DNA of 64,000 nt from Herbaspirillum sp. RV1423 (GCF_000577615.1 NZ_CBXX010000012.1:1-64000), one strand, 5' to 3'. Positions 32,866 through 42,971 are shown, numbered from the stretch's first letter. Notes: generated from the letters alone by a model not told the origin. A program made the numbers and translations.

Positions 32866-34077
32866 ATGAAAACTCCAGTCCGCCTCGGCACCCCACTTTC
32901 CCCTTCGGCCACCAAAGTCATGCTGCTGGGCTCCGGCGAGCTTGGTAAAGAAGTGATCATTGCCCTGCAGCGCCTGGGCGTGGAAGTGATTGCCGTGGAC
33001 CGCTATGCCGATGCGCCCGGCCATCAGGTCGCGCATCGCGCCCATGTGATCAACATGACCGACGGCGTGGCATTGGCTGCATTAATTGCCAAGGAACAAC
33101 CCGATCTGGTGGTGCCTGAAATCGAAGCCATCGCCACCGAAACCCTGGTCGAACTGGAAAAAGCCGGCAAGGCGCGCGTCATCCCGACCGCTCGCGCCGC
33201 CTGGCTGACCATGAACCGCGAAGGCATCCGTCGCCTGGCCGGCGAAACCCTGGGTCTGGCGACCTCGCCTTACCGTTTCGCCGACAGCCTGGAAGAACTG
33301 AAAGCGGCTACCGAACAAATCGGTTTTCCTTGTGTGATCAAACCGGTCATGTCGTCTTCCGGCAAGGGCCAGTCGAAGATCGACAGCGTCGCCGAAGTCG
33401 AGGCCGCCTGGAAGTATGCCGCAGCCGGCGGTCGCGTCGATTCCGGTCGCGTGATCGTTGAGGGCTTTATCGATTTCGACTACGAAATCACACTGCTGAC
33501 GGTGCGCTCGCTCAATGAAAACGGCGACACCATCACCAGCTTCTGCGAGCCGATCGGCCACGTCCAGGTCAAGGGCGATTACGTCGAATCGTGGCAGCCG
33601 CATCCGATGCATCCTGCCGCGCTGAACAAGGCGCGCGACATCGCGCGCAAGGTCACCGAAAATCTCGGCGGCCTCGGCTTGTTCGGCGTGGAATTGTTCG
33701 TCAAGGGTGAAATGGTGTGGTTCTCCGAAGTCAGCCCGCGTCCGCACGACACTGGCATGGTCACCATGGTCAGCCAGGTGCAGAGCGAATTCGAATTGCA
33801 CGCCAAGGCTATCCTCGGCCTGCCGGTCAACGTCGCGCTGCGCACACCGGGCGCCTCGGCCGTGATCTACGGCCAGCACGACGCCAAGGCGATCGCGTTT
33901 GAAGGCGTGGCCGATGCGCTGCGTATCCCCGGTGCCGACATCCGCCTGTTCGGCAAGCCCGAATCCTTCGAACGCCGCCGCATGGGTGTGGCGCTGGCCG
34001 CGGCGGACAACGTCGGCGACGCGCGCATCCGCGCCAAGCAGGCCGCCGCCAAGGTCAAGCCGGTCAAGACTGCGTAA
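32866..34077 (+). CDS. purT: Formate-dependent phosphoribosylglycinamide formyltransferase
   Basis: A 403-residue ATP-grasp enzyme that formylates GAR with formate and ATP in the third step of purine synthesis. Signatures are [21 protein letters not shown] at the N-terminus, the [12 protein letters not shown] loop and the C-terminal [14 protein letters not shown]. The length is that of E. coli PurT (about 392) plus a short tail. It is preceded by a long intergenic region and followed by nadB after 145 bp on the same strand. Confidence 0.97.
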   Translation: MKTPVRLGTPLSPSATKVMLLGSGELGKEVIIALQRLGVEVIAVDRYADAPGHQVAHRAHVINMTDGVALAALIAKEQPDLVVPEIEAIATETLVELEKAGKARVIPTARAAWLTMNREGIRRLAGETLGLATSPYRFADSLEELKAATEQIGFPCVIKPVMSSSGKGQSKIDSVAEVEAAWKYAAAGGRVDSGRVIVEGFIDFDYEITLLTVRSLNENGDTITSFCEPIGHVQVKGDYVESWQPHPMHPAALNKARDIARKVTENLGGLGLFGVELFVKGEMVWFSEVSPRPHDTGMVTMVSQVQSEFELHAKAILGLPVNVALRTPGASAVIYGQHDAKAIAFEGVADALRIPGADIRLFGKPESFERRRMGVALAAADNVGDARIRAKQAAAKVKPVKTA

Positions 34078-34222
34078 CAGCGTTTCTTACCTTCGCTGCA
34101 TCGCTGCGCCGCCTCTCGGCGATGCAATGATGCAGCATCATCGCCGTTCCGCCGGCGTCAAACGGTGTTGTGCGATTGCCGGATATAATTGCGCATTCCA
34201 TTCAACATCTTCGTCAGCTCTC

Positions 34223-35824
34223 ATGAAATTCGATGTCGCCATCATCGGCAGCGGACTTGCCGGTTTGTCGGTCGCCTTGCATCTTGCCGAAAAGAAAAAT
34301 GTCGTCGTGATCTCCAAGGGCGAACTGCTCGACGGCGCCAGCAACTGGGCACAAGGGGGCATCGCCGCCGTGCTGGATTCCGGCGACAGCCATGAGCAGC
34401 ACATCGGCGACACGCTGGTTGCGGGCGCCGGCTTGTGCGACGAATCCTCTACCCGCTTTATCGTCGAGCACGGCCGCGAGGCAATCGAATGGCTGATCGA
34501 ACAGGGCGTGCCGTTTACCCGCGACGACAGCGCCGAACTCGGCTATCACCTGACGCGTGAAGGCGGCCATAGCCAGCGTCGCATCATCCACGCCGCCGAT
34601 GCCACCGGCCACGCCGTGCAGGTCACGCTGGAACAACGGGTGCGCGCCCATCCCAACATCACCTTGCTGGAACATCACTGCGCCATCGACGTGATCACCA
34701 CCAAAAAACTGGACCCGAACAGCAAAGGCACGCCGCGCTGCGTCGGCGTCTATGTCCAGGATGTCAAGCAAGGCAAGGTCGTCACCATCGCCGCCGATCA
34801 CACCGTGCTGGCCACCGGCGGCGCCGGCAAGGTCTACCTGTACACCTCGAACCCGGACTCCGCCACCGGCGACGGCATCGCCATGGCGTCGCGCGCCGGC
34901 TGCCGGGTCGCCAACATGGAGTTCATCCAGTTCCATCCGACCTGCCTGTATCACCCTTACGCCAAGTCTTTCCTGATCAGCGAAGCGCTGCGCGGCGAAG
35001 GCGCGCTGCTGAAGCTGCCGGCCGCCGCCGGCGCGGCGGCGGGAACCCGCTTCATGCCCGAACACGACGAGCGCGCCGAACTGGCGCCGCGTGATATCGT
35101 CGCGCGCAGCATCGACTTTGAAATGAAAAAGCGCGGCCTCGACCACGTCGATCTCGACATCAGCCACCAGCCGCCGGAATTCATCAAGGAACATTTTCCG
35201 ACCATCCAGGCGCGCTGCCTGGAGTTCGGCATCGACATCACCAGACAACCGATCCCGGTGGTACCGGCCGCGCATTACACCTGCGGCGGCGTGGTGACCG
35301 ATATGGCCGGCCGGACCGACCTTCCCGGCCTGTATGCGGTCGGCGAGACCGCCTACACCGGCCTGCACGGCGCCAACCGGCTGGCCAGCAATTCTCTGCT
35401 GGAATGCCTGGTGCTGGGCCGCGCCGCTGCACAATACATCGAACGGCAAGCACCGACGCCGCAACGCGCGTTGCCGGCCTGGGACGAGAGCCGCGTGACC
35501 AATGCCGACGAAGAAGTCGTGATCTCGCACAACTGGGACGAGCTGCGCCGCTTCATGTGGAATTACGTCAGCATCGTGCGCACCAACAAGCGTCTGGAAC
35601 GCGCCCAGCACCGTATCCGCCTGCTGCGCGAAGAAATCGACGAGTACTACGCCAACTTCCGCATCACGCGCGATTTGCTGGAACTGCGCAACCTGGTCGA
35701 AGTAGCCTCGCTGATCGTCAACAGCGCGCTGGCGCGCAAGGAAAGCCGCGGTCTGCATTACAGCCTGGACTATCCGGACACGCTGGCGAAGGCTTTGCCG
35801 ACGGTGTTGTCGCCACAAAAATAA
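34223..35824 (+). CDS. nadB: L-aspartate oxidase
   Basis: A 533-residue flavoprotein that oxidises L-aspartate to iminoaspartate, the first step of NAD synthesis. It has the FAD motif [16 protein letters not shown], the substrate-binding [11 protein letters not shown], the active-site EGGHSQRRI block and the succinate-dehydrogenase-like C-terminal helices ([15 protein letters not shown]). The ATG at 34223 begins the canonical [11 protein letters not shown]; an in-frame extension upstream reads through the end of purT and was rejected. Partner genes nadA and nadC are about 7 kb downstream on the other strand. Confidence 0.96.
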   Translation: MKFDVAIIGSGLAGLSVALHLAEKKNVVVISKGELLDGASNWAQGGIAAVLDSGDSHEQHIGDTLVAGAGLCDESSTRFIVEHGREAIEWLIEQGVPFTRDDSAELGYHLTREGGHSQRRIIHAADATGHAVQVTLEQRVRAHPNITLLEHHCAIDVITTKKLDPNSKGTPRCVGVYVQDVKQGKVVTIAADHTVLATGGAGKVYLYTSNPDSATGDGIAMASRAGCRVANMEFIQFHPTCLYHPYAKSFLISEALRGEGALLKLPAAAGAAAGTRFMPEHDERAELAPRDIVARSIDFEMKKRGLDHVDLDISHQPPEFIKEHFPTIQARCLEFGIDITRQPIPVVPAAHYTCGGVVTDMAGRTDLPGLYAVGETAYTGLHGANRLASNSLLECLVLGRAAAQYIERQAPTPQRALPAWDESRVTNADEEVVISHNWDELRRFMWNYVSIVRTNKRLERAQHRIRLLREEIDEYYANFRITRDLLELRNLVEVASLIVNSALARKESRGLHYSLDYPDTLAKALPTVLSPQK

Positions 35825-35912
35825 AAGCGAGGGACGCGGCTTCGGAGTAATAATAGACGCAACAACAGCAACGACAACGCCATTCAACCCAGGCTTGCTG
35901 AAGGAGGAAACG

Positions 35913-36191
35913 ATGAGCATCACGCGTATCAATACATTCCGGGCGCTCGACGATCATGTCGACGATTTGAAGAAATTCCTGATGTCGCTGCTGCCGACGA
36001 TCCGCGCCTCGACCGGTTGCCAGTCCTGCCAGTTGCTGCAGGACCAGACCATCCCGGCGCGCATGGTGATCATCGAAATCTGGGACAGCATCGAAGCGCA
36101 TCATGAATCGTTGCTGCACGTCTCGCAGGAAAGCATCGATCAGGTGAAGAGCATACTGGCTGCGCCTCCGGTAGGCGGCTACTACCAGTAG
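35913..36191 (+). CDS. Antibiotic biosynthesis monooxygenase (ABM) domain protein
   Basis: A small 92-residue ABM-fold protein (MVIIEIWDSIEAHHESL is typical), with two close Cys in CQSCQLL. Such proteins are cofactor-free quinol monooxygenases or haem-binding proteins; the role is unknown. AAGGAGG lies 5 bp before the ATG, which fixes the start. It follows nadB by 88 bp. Confidence 0.85.
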   Translation: MSITRINTFRALDDHVDDLKKFLMSLLPTIRASTGCQSCQLLQDQTIPARMVIIEIWDSIEAHHESLLHVSQESIDQVKSILAAPPVGGYYQ

Positions 36192-36301
36192 TAGCGGGAG
36201 ATCTGTTGTACGGCGATCCGGCGCCTACCGCGTCCCGCATTGCCTGTTCTGCACGGGCCGATTTACACTTGTCGTATCGCCATCTTCATCTGCCCTCATC
36301 C

Positions 36302-38578
36302 GTGATACGTCATTGCCGTTTGCATCTTTTCTCCTGCCTGCTTCTTGGCGTCGCGCTGACCGCATGCTTCACGCCGTCCATCGCCGCCGATACCGGACCG
36401 GCCAGTGCTGCGGCAAGCAAAACGCGGCCGCGCGTGGGTCTGGTCCTGTCGGGCGGCGGCGCACGCGGCTACGCGCACCTGGGCGTGCTGCAATACCTGG
36501 AAAAATTGCATGTGCCGGTAGACTATATTGCTGCCACCAGCATGGGTGCACTGGTCGGCGGCCTGTACGCCAGCGGCATTTCGGCGGAAGAACTGGAGCA
36601 GCGCCTGTCGCAGACCAATCTCAGCGATATTGCTTTCGACCGCAATGAGCGCTCCAGGCTGCCGCAAGCGCAGCGCGAAGACGATTTCCAGTATCCGATT
36701 TCCATCGCGGCCGGCTACGACGACGGCAAGCTGAAGCTCGCGCCCGGCCTGGTACAGGGCAACAACCTGCTGGCGTTGCTGCAAAACTGGACGGCGCAAT
36801 TGCCTGCGGATATCTCGTTCGAGCGCTTGCCGATTCCTTTCCGCGCCGTCGCCACCGACCTGGGCAAAGGCACGGAGGTCATTCTCGACAAAGGTTCCCT
36901 GCCGCGCGCCATGCGCGCCAGCATGGCCGTGCCGGGACTGTTTGCGCCTTATGCGATCGATGGCCGCACCCTGGTCGACGGCGGCCTGGTCAGCAATCTG
37001 CCGGTCCAGGAAGCGCGCGACATGGGCGCCGACGTGATCATCGCCGTCAACATCGCGACGCCGCTGCAGGATCCCGCCAACCTGCAATCGCCGACCGCCG
37101 TCGCCCAGCAGATGGTCGGCATCCTGATCCAGCAGAACGTCAAGACGCAGAAAGCATTGCTGGGCAAGAACGATATCCTGATCGAACCGGAATTGAGCGG
37201 CGTGTCCTTCACCGACTTCGCGCGCGGCAGGGACGGCGTCAATGCCGGCTGGAACGCGGCCCAGGCGCAAAGCGCGCGGCTGACCGAACTGTCGCTGCCG
37301 CCCGCCGAATGGCAGAGTTATCTGGCGGCGCGCCGTACCGACCTCGCGCTGGCAAAAGACACGCGCATCGACGCCATCGACATCAAGACAACAGGGCGCA
37401 TCCCCACCGCCTATGTGCGCAGCAGGCTGGACGTGAAGGAAGGCGACATCTATGACGGCAACCGGATCAACCAGGAGTTGTCGCGGCTCTCGACCAACGG
37501 CGACTTCAATGCGCTGACCCAGGAATTGATCAGGAAGGACGGCCGCAACGTGCTGGTGATCGATGCCGAGGAAAAATCCTGGGGGCCGCAATACCTATTG
37601 TTCGGGCTCGGCCTGTCCAACAACTTCAACGGGCGCGGCGGCGTCAACTTGCAGATCGGCCATCGCTATCCGTGGATCAACCAGAGCGGCCTGGAATGGC
37701 GCAACGACCTGGTGTTGGGCAACAAGCAGGCCAACTTGCACAGCGAACTGCGGCAGCCGATTCTCGGCACCTCGGGCATCTACCTGTCTCCTTATCTCGA
37801 CATCAATCGCCGCTACGTCGACATCTATGCCGACGGCAGCGACGCCAAGGATTCTCCTGTCACGCAGTACCGCATCGATACCGATTCTGCGGGCCTCGAT
37901 ATCGGCATGCCGCTGGCCCGGTTGGGCGAAGTGCGACTCGGCGTCAGCTACCAGTACAACAAATACACGCCGACCTACAACCTGACCGACCCAAGCTTCG
38001 GCTCCCTGTACAACACGACGCAAAGCAGGCAGCCGGTAGCCCGCGCACGACTGACGATAGACCAGCTCGACGATCCGCTGTTTCCGCGCAAGGGGTATTA
38101 CATCTTCGGTGAAGCGCATCGCGGTTTCGGTAGCCGCGACGACCGTTACAGCGATGTCCAGTTGCGAACGCTCTGGGCCTTCAGCCACGACCGCAACACG
38201 GTGAATGTCGCGCTGGAGGCTGCCAACAGCCTGTCTTCCAACCGTTCAGGTACGGGATTTTCTCTAGGAGGATTCCAGCGCTTGTCGGCGTATGCGGCAG
38301 ACCAGTTCTTCGGCAATTACCTGCTGTACAGTCGGTTGACCTATTTACGCGATCTCAACGAATTCACGATCCCTGGTTTGCGCAATCCTGTGCTGGGCAC
38401 CAGCCTGGAAGCAGGCAACGTCTGGCAGACGCGCGAGGCCTTCGGCGACGGTCCTTACAAGAAGAGCATCAGCCTGTTCCTCGGCGGCAGCAGCCCGGTC
38501 GGACCGCTCTACTTCGGCGCGGCATTGGGCGAACAGGGCGTGTGGAATCTGTATCTGCAACTGGGGCGGGTATTCTGA
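36302..38578 (+). CDS. Patatin-like phospholipase fused to an outer-membrane beta-barrel (PlpD-like, type Vd)
   Basis: A 758-residue protein with a signal peptide (IRHCRLHLFSCLLLGVALTA), a patatin domain (GLVLSGGGARGYAHLGVLQYLE oxyanion loop; nucleophile Ser in AATSMGAL; catalytic Asp in DGGLVSN), a POTRA-like module (about 330-425) and a BamA/Omp85-type barrel ending LQLGRVF. This order matches PlpD-type Vd autotransporters, whose patatin lipase is presented at the cell surface. The nucleophile elbow has Ala in place of the first Gly. The start is uncertain: GTG at 36302 opens the signal peptide, but TTG at 36206 has GGGAG in front. Confidence 0.87.
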   Translation: MIRHCRLHLFSCLLLGVALTACFTPSIAADTGPASAAASKTRPRVGLVLSGGGARGYAHLGVLQYLEKLHVPVDYIAATSMGALVGGLYASGISAEELEQRLSQTNLSDIAFDRNERSRLPQAQREDDFQYPISIAAGYDDGKLKLAPGLVQGNNLLALLQNWTAQLPADISFERLPIPFRAVATDLGKGTEVILDKGSLPRAMRASMAVPGLFAPYAIDGRTLVDGGLVSNLPVQEARDMGADVIIAVNIATPLQDPANLQSPTAVAQQMVGILIQQNVKTQKALLGKNDILIEPELSGVSFTDFARGRDGVNAGWNAAQAQSARLTELSLPPAEWQSYLAARRTDLALAKDTRIDAIDIKTTGRIPTAYVRSRLDVKEGDIYDGNRINQELSRLSTNGDFNALTQELIRKDGRNVLVIDAEEKSWGPQYLLFGLGLSNNFNGRGGVNLQIGHRYPWINQSGLEWRNDLVLGNKQANLHSELRQPILGTSGIYLSPYLDINRRYVDIYADGSDAKDSPVTQYRIDTDSAGLDIGMPLARLGEVRLGVSYQYNKYTPTYNLTDPSFGSLYNTTQSRQPVARARLTIDQLDDPLFPRKGYYIFGEAHRGFGSRDDRYSDVQLRTLWAFSHDRNTVNVALEAANSLSSNRSGTGFSLGGFQRLSAYAADQFFGNYLLYSRLTYLRDLNEFTIPGLRNPVLGTSLEAGNVWQTREAFGDGPYKKSISLFLGGSSPVGPLYFGAALGEQGVWNLYLQLGRVF

Positions 38579-38752
38579 ATGACGTCAAAAGAACATATCG
38601 GCGGCGTTCTGCAAAGTCATGCCAAGTCCTCATTGATCGTGCTTTGGTCGCAATATTCCCCAGCGAGAAATCCTGATAGAGTTCTGCTTCAACCGGCGTC
38701 CGATGTTCGCAATCGCCAGACGCTGACATCCTGAGGAAGAGGCCAATGTGAT
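38579..38752. other. Intergenic region after the patatin gene
   Basis: A short ATG frame of about 51 codons begins 1 bp after the patatin stop but shows no recognisable domain. No hairpin terminator is evident. With the next entry it forms a 611-bp stretch without an intact gene. Confidence 0.4.
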
Positions 38753-39117
38753 ATGCAGTTTGGAGAGTTTTCCCCTGAGGTTGGAGCTGGTGCTTGTCAT
38801 CTGTTCTTGCATTCCAATGCTCGTGGAAAGCTAGATATCGTTGCGCATTTACAGTCAGAATTCTTTGAGTTTGGCGGGAAGACTGTTGCAAATGAAAGCA
38901 AGTCCATTTGCGCGTTAATCCGGCACAACTGGATGACTTTGTTCGAGGTCTAGCCGCGATTCGAGATCAGCACAGTGACGATGCTGTTTTAAACGCAACG
39001 GAACGTCGAGTATTCGGGTGTCGGCTTCCGCCACCATTAGCTGCCGTTGATCAATTTATTAAAAATGCCAGACAAGAAATCTTGGGGGCCGCAAATGCGA
39101 ATGATAAGTTGCTCTAA
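38753..39117 (+). pseudogene. Frameshifted hypothetical gene
   Basis: Two short frames read together as one protein of about 120 residues. The first (from 38753) runs to FFEFGGKTVANES, then the coherent sequence continues in another frame from about 38908 as LRVNPAQLDDFVRGLAAIRDQH and ends at 39117. A single indel between 38890 and 38910 would join them. GGAAGAGG precedes the first ATG. The family is not recognised. It opens a low-GC accessory patch that continues to 41.16 kb. Confidence 0.5.
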
Positions 39118-39189
39118 ACCATGATTGCGCCAAGAGGCGGCACTCTGTGAGATTAATAAACCCATTTTGGATGCAAAAACAATTCAAAT

Positions 39190-40290
39190 ATGCACACTAT
39201 TCTTGTTCTTGGTGGCTACGGTTTTTTTGGGAGTCGTATCTGTCATGCCTTGTCCAAAGAAAAAAACATCCATCTTCTCGTTGGTGGGCGTAACGCTGAC
39301 AAGGCACAGTCGATGGCGGAACGACTTGGTTTAGACGCCTCTCAAGGTCTATCTATTGACGCCAATGCAGCAGACCTTGCGCAACAACTTTTGGCGCTCA
39401 ACGTTGACACGGTCATTCATACTGCCGGGCCGTTTCAAGGGCAAGATTACGGTGTAGCGCGTGCCGCTATAGCGGCAGAATCCAATTACATTGACTTGGC
39501 CGATGGGCGCGATTTTGTTGCCGGAATCGTCAATCTGGACCAATCTGCCCGTCAGCGAGGCTTAGTAGTCACCAGTGGTGCCAGTTCCTTGCCTGCGCTT
39601 TCCTCGGCAGTGGTCGATCACTATTTGAGCAGATTCAGCCGGCTGACTTCAATACGTCATGGAATCGGATCGGGAGCTCGAGCACCGGGAATGGCCACCA
39701 TGCGGGGAGTGTTCGGATATTGCGGGAAGCCATTTCTCCGTTTAGATTCCGGTCACTGGACTTCTGTAAGAGGATGGCTTGATACGCGACGTCACCGGTT
39801 TCCTTCTCCGGTCGGGACACGTTTTCTGGGTAGTTGTGATGTGCCGGATCTCATCCTTTTCCCCAAACGTTATCCACAGGTCACGACGGTCAGTTTCCAC
39901 GCTGGTTTCGCCAGTGTCTCGGGACATCTTCTTGTAGCAGCGGCCTCGCAACTTGTTCGCCTCGGACTATTGCGCAGCATAGTTCCTCTTGTCGGGCCAT
40001 TGCATAAGATCAGCCAATGGCTTGAGCCGCTTGTGAGCGACAAAGGTGGGATGTTTGTTTCTATGGAAGGTGACGACGTAAATGGATTACCTCAAACCTT
40101 GACGTGGCATTTGATTGCCGGAAGCAATCATGGCCCGCATATCCCGTGCGGTGCATCGATCGCCTTGGCGATAAAACTGGCTAGAGGAGATAAATTACAC
40201 CTCGGTGCCCAGCCATGCATGGGCATGCTCAGCGTGAAAGATTATCTGACAGCGCTCGACGGTTTGGACGTTCATGAGGTGGCCGCTTGA
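39190..40290 (+). CDS. Saccharopine-dehydrogenase-like NAD(P)-binding protein
   Basis: A 366-residue oxidoreductase-like protein with the Rossmann motif ILVLGGYGFFGSRICHAL and the typical second block VIHTAGPFQGQDYGVARAAI...YIDLADG. It belongs to the saccharopine dehydrogenase / trans-acting enoyl reductase superfamily; the substrate is unknown. A DUF2269 membrane protein gene overlaps its stop codon and a DoxX-like gene follows, so the three form an operon. Base composition is poorer in GC than in flanking housekeeping genes, suggesting transfer. Confidence 0.82.
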   Translation: MHTILVLGGYGFFGSRICHALSKEKNIHLLVGGRNADKAQSMAERLGLDASQGLSIDANAADLAQQLLALNVDTVIHTAGPFQGQDYGVARAAIAAESNYIDLADGRDFVAGIVNLDQSARQRGLVVTSGASSLPALSSAVVDHYLSRFSRLTSIRHGIGSGARAPGMATMRGVFGYCGKPFLRLDSGHWTSVRGWLDTRRHRFPSPVGTRFLGSCDVPDLILFPKRYPQVTTVSFHAGFASVSGHLLVAAASQLVRLGLLRSIVPLVGPLHKISQWLEPLVSDKGGMFVSMEGDDVNGLPQTLTWHLIAGSNHGPHIPCGASIALAIKLARGDKLHLGAQPCMGMLSVKDYLTALDGLDVHEVAA

Positions 40291-40757
40291 GTATCTATTT
40301 CCTGATCAAATGGCTGCATATTCTCAGCGCCACCGTCTTGTTCGGCACCGGGATCGGGATCGCATTCTTCAAATGGATCACGGATCGCAGCAGCGATGTG
40401 CGGGCAATCCGCATCGTCACCGAGCGCACGGTGATTGCGGATTGGATATTTACAACTCCGGCAGTGATATTACAGCCGGTAACCGGACTGATTTTGGTTT
40501 ATTTGGCTGGATTTCCATTACTGAGCGGCTGGGTATTTTATTCGTTTTTACTGTATCTATTTGCCGGATGTTGCTGGTTACCCGTGCTCGTACTGCAGAT
40601 CAAAATGCGCGATCTTGCAAGAATTGCAGATCGGCGTGGAATACCGCTACCGGCACAATATTGGCGTCATGCCAGAATCTGGTTTTGGCTTGGCGTGCCG
40701 GCTTTCAGTGCGTTGATTGTAGTGTACTGGCTGATGGTCTTTAAACCAACGCTGTGA
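40287..40757 (+). CDS. DUF2269 family integral membrane protein
   Basis: A 156-residue protein with four predicted membrane helices, starting MSIYFLIKWLHILSATVLFGTGIG, the conserved His/Gly opening of DUF2269. The TTG start overlaps the TGA of the dehydrogenase-like gene by 3 bp, so translation is coupled. Function is unknown; the family is often next to NAD(P)-binding proteins of the present type. Confidence 0.8.
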   Translation: MSIYFLIKWLHILSATVLFGTGIGIAFFKWITDRSSDVRAIRIVTERTVIADWIFTTPAVILQPVTGLILVYLAGFPLLSGWVFYSFLLYLFAGCCWLPVLVLQIKMRDLARIADRRGIPLPAQYWRHARIWFWLGVPAFSALIVVYWLMVFKPTL

Positions 40758-40770
40758 ATACAAGAGATTT

Positions 40771-41160
40771 ATGAGCCAAGATGATCGTGAAACAAGCTTG
40801 CGCCGGCTTTATTGGATCACGCGGACAGGGATCGCCTTTATTTGGATATGGACGGCCATTACTTCCTGGTTTTTTTATCCTCATGCCATATCGCTTGAAT
40901 GGTTGCGCACGTTAGGACTCACATATCAGACAGAGCAGATATTTTCCTCTGCATGTTTACTCGATGCTGGCCTTGGCTTGGCTTCCTTATTTTTTGCTAG
41001 CCGGCGACTTTGGCAAGTGCAGTGTATGGTAGTTATCACTTATTCTGTCGCAATCGCCATATGGTTACCTGTCTTCCTGGTCCATCCATTTGGCGCTATT
41101 ACGAAGAACATTGCGGTATTAGCCTGTTTGTTTTATCTGATTGTGATGGAGAGACGCTAA
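40771..41160 (+). CDS. DoxX-like small membrane protein
   Basis: A 129-residue protein with four hydrophobic helices and the N-terminal ITRTGIAFIWIWTAITSWF pattern seen in DoxX-like families. It is the third gene of the operon, 13 bp after the DUF2269 gene. DoxX-type proteins are linked to membrane redox functions, but no specific role can be given. Confidence 0.75.
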   Translation: MSQDDRETSLRRLYWITRTGIAFIWIWTAITSWFFYPHAISLEWLRTLGLTYQTEQIFSSACLLDAGLGLASLFFASRRLWQVQCMVVITYSVAIAIWLPVFLVHPFGAITKNIAVLACLFYLIVMERR

Positions 41161-41192
41161 CAGCGTTTTTCCTAACTCAGTTTGACGACAAA

Positions 41193-41538
41193 TCAATTCA
41201 GTGGACGTCTACAATCGTCTGCGGAATCAGTTGGCGGCATCGTCGCCGCCGCGACGCGAACGCTTGCGCTCAACACCAACGCCAGCAAGGCCCCATGCAC
41301 ATGCCGATGATGTGCAACTGCTCGTATTGCGACTGCAGTTCGCGATATTGGGCGATCACGGCATCGATCCTTTGCTCGGCGTGCACCGCAATCAATTCCT
41401 CCGGCTGCGTGCCGTGGCCCGGCAAGGTGACGGCGTGCGTTTCCACTCCGACTTTTTCAGGATCTCGTACATCGCGCCGAGATCGTATTGCGTACCGCCA
41501 AGCCCGTGAATGGGCATGGCGCCGACACGAGCAGTCAT
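41193..41538 (-). pseudogene. Alpha/beta-hydrolase pseudogene with two frameshifts
   Basis: The ATG overlaps the stop of the MASE1 gene (TAATGA), a coupled arrangement. Translation begins MTARVGAMPIHGLGGTQYDLG, the oxyanion region of a lysophospholipase-like hydrolase. It then shifts frame in the A-run at 41451-41460 and continues as VGVETHAVTLPGHGTQPEEL to the nucleophile elbow IIGMCMG. A missing base at 41291-41294 causes a second shift; in the restored frame ALLALVLS follows and the gene soon ends at 41193. The nucleophile would be Cys in this remnant. The C-terminal half is missing. Confidence 0.7.
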
Positions 41539-42863
41539 TATTCGCGCCGCTCCGATACGATTGCTTCCTCATCGTCTACATGCCAGACACCGGCGATGAT
41601 CGACGGACTGTCGTCCGGATCGAGCAGACTGCGACTCATGTCGGTGACGGTGATCGTCCGTCCTGCCGAAAGTTGCAGGCGGAACTTCATGCTTGCACGC
41701 TCGTCGCCTGCGTCGTCGAACCAGCGTTGGCGCAGGCGCGCCTGATCGAGCGGATGCAGCAAGGCCAGTACCTGATCGAGCGTGGACAACTGTTCGGCCG
41801 GCCGGTCCAGCATGCCTGCCACGTTGCCATTCCAGGCGAACGTTTTGCGCACCGGGTCAATGGTGTAGACCAATTGACGACTGACGCCCAGCGCCAACTC
41901 GACTTCGCTCTTCCAGCGCGCGACGTTTTCATGCAATTGTTCGCGTGTGGTCTTCAGGGCGCTGATCAGCAGCGACAGCATGGACGCCACGGCCAGGTAG
42001 ATCTGCAACTCAAGCAAGGCATTGCTGGAATGCAGTTGCACCAGCTCAGCGAAGGGCCCGCGTCCCAGCGAGTTGTAGACGAACGCCATCAGAGACAGCA
42101 CCGCCACCGCCAGCGCGCCGCCGCGACCGCCCCACAGCAGCGCGACCAGTGCGATAAAAAATAGCGGCACATAGGTCGACGCAAAATCGATGTCGAAAAT
42201 AACGCGGTCAAGGTCGCTGTCGAACGCCACGTAGCCGCTCACAATCACCGCGATGAACGCCGCCAGCCCGAGCAGGAATTCGGTCCGCGCAATGCCGCCC
42301 GAACGTGTGGCCCGGAACTGCGACCAGCCGACGAGCACCGGCGTCATGATGAGAATACCCACCAGATCCGACAAGGCCCACGCGCGCAATGTCGGCCAGA
42401 ACGGCGTCTCCTGCGTCATCACAAACCAGGCCGCGCCGAAGATGCCGCTGATCACGCTGGCGCCGACGCCGACCATCAGCAGGCCGCGCACGAAATACAG
42501 TCCTTCCATCGGGAAAGGCGCGCGCCGCACCTGCCACACGGCTATCGCCGCAACGCCGATTTCGTCGAAGCAGAATAAGGCCATGCGCCAGAGTTCGCGA
42601 TGCTCCAGCCATCCCAGCAATATCTGTGCGGCGAACAGCAAGACCACCAGCGGGAACCAGCGCGCCGTCGGCGTCAGCAGCAAGGCGCTGACAGTGATGC
42701 CGGCGGGGAGCCAGATGTATCCCGTGGCGACGAAGGAACCGTTCAGCGCATGCGACAGGAAGCCGAATACGAAGTACAACGCGGCCCATAGCAACGGTGC
42801 GACGAGATTGTTTGACTCCACGATGGATTCCCCGGAGATTGGCGGCAGGTCTGATGGGCGCAT
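41538..42863 (-). CDS. MASE1 membrane sensor with PAS-like domain and no output domain
   Basis: A protein of about 441 residues with eight or more membrane helices forming a MASE1 sensor (YIWLPAGITVSALLL, SDLVGILIMTPVLVGW). A cytoplasmic PAS-fold segment follows (VYTIDPVRKTFAWNGNVAGMLDRPAEQL). MASE1 is normally joined to GGDEF, EAL or histidine-kinase domains, but here the protein ends after the PAS. It may signal through a partner or be truncated. The start is uncertain (ATG 42863, ATG 42896 or GTG near 42820). The next gene is a coupled hydrolase pseudogene. Confidence 0.78.
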   Translation of the reverse strand: MRPSDLPPISGESIVESNNLVAPLLWAALYFVFGFLSHALNGSFVATGYIWLPAGITVSALLLTPTARWFPLVVLLFAAQILLGWLEHRELWRMALFCFDEIGVAAIAVWQVRRAPFPMEGLYFVRGLLMVGVGASVISGIFGAAWFVMTQETPFWPTLRAWALSDLVGILIMTPVLVGWSQFRATRSGGIARTEFLLGLAAFIAVIVSGYVAFDSDLDRVIFDIDFASTYVPLFFIALVALLWGGRGGALAVAVLSLMAFVYNSLGRGPFAELVQLHSSNALLELQIYLAVASMLSLLISALKTTREQLHENVARWKSEVELALGVSRQLVYTIDPVRKTFAWNGNVAGMLDRPAEQLSTLDQVLALLHPLDQARLRQRWFDDAGDERASMKFRLQLSAGRTITVTDMSRSLLDPDDSPSIIAGVWHVDDEEAIVSERRE

Positions 42864-42930
42864 CGACCGATGCGGCGCGAGCGTTTGATGCGGCATTTTA
42901 TCAGGGCCGTCGACGGCCCCGGCCCCAAAA

Positions 42931-42971
42931 CAAAACAACCCGCATGCCTCGAAGGAATGCGGGTTGTTTTG
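42931..42971. terminator. Hairpin terminator after nadC
   Basis: A perfect 15-bp hairpin, core AACCCGCAT (within 42931-42945) and ATGCGGGTT (within 42957-42971). The outer CAAAACAA/TTGTTTTG pairs supply U-rich arms. It lies just beyond the nadC stop and upstream of the MASE1 gene. Confidence 0.85.

Noticed and set aside
34214-35932. Long minus-strand frame opposite nadB
   Set aside because: nadB matches its family along its full length; the opposite frame has no domain and no ribosome-binding site.
38580-38735. Short ATG frame of about 51 codons right after the patatin gene
   Set aside because: No ribosome-binding site of its own, no recognisable domain and no supporting context; it cannot be told from chance.
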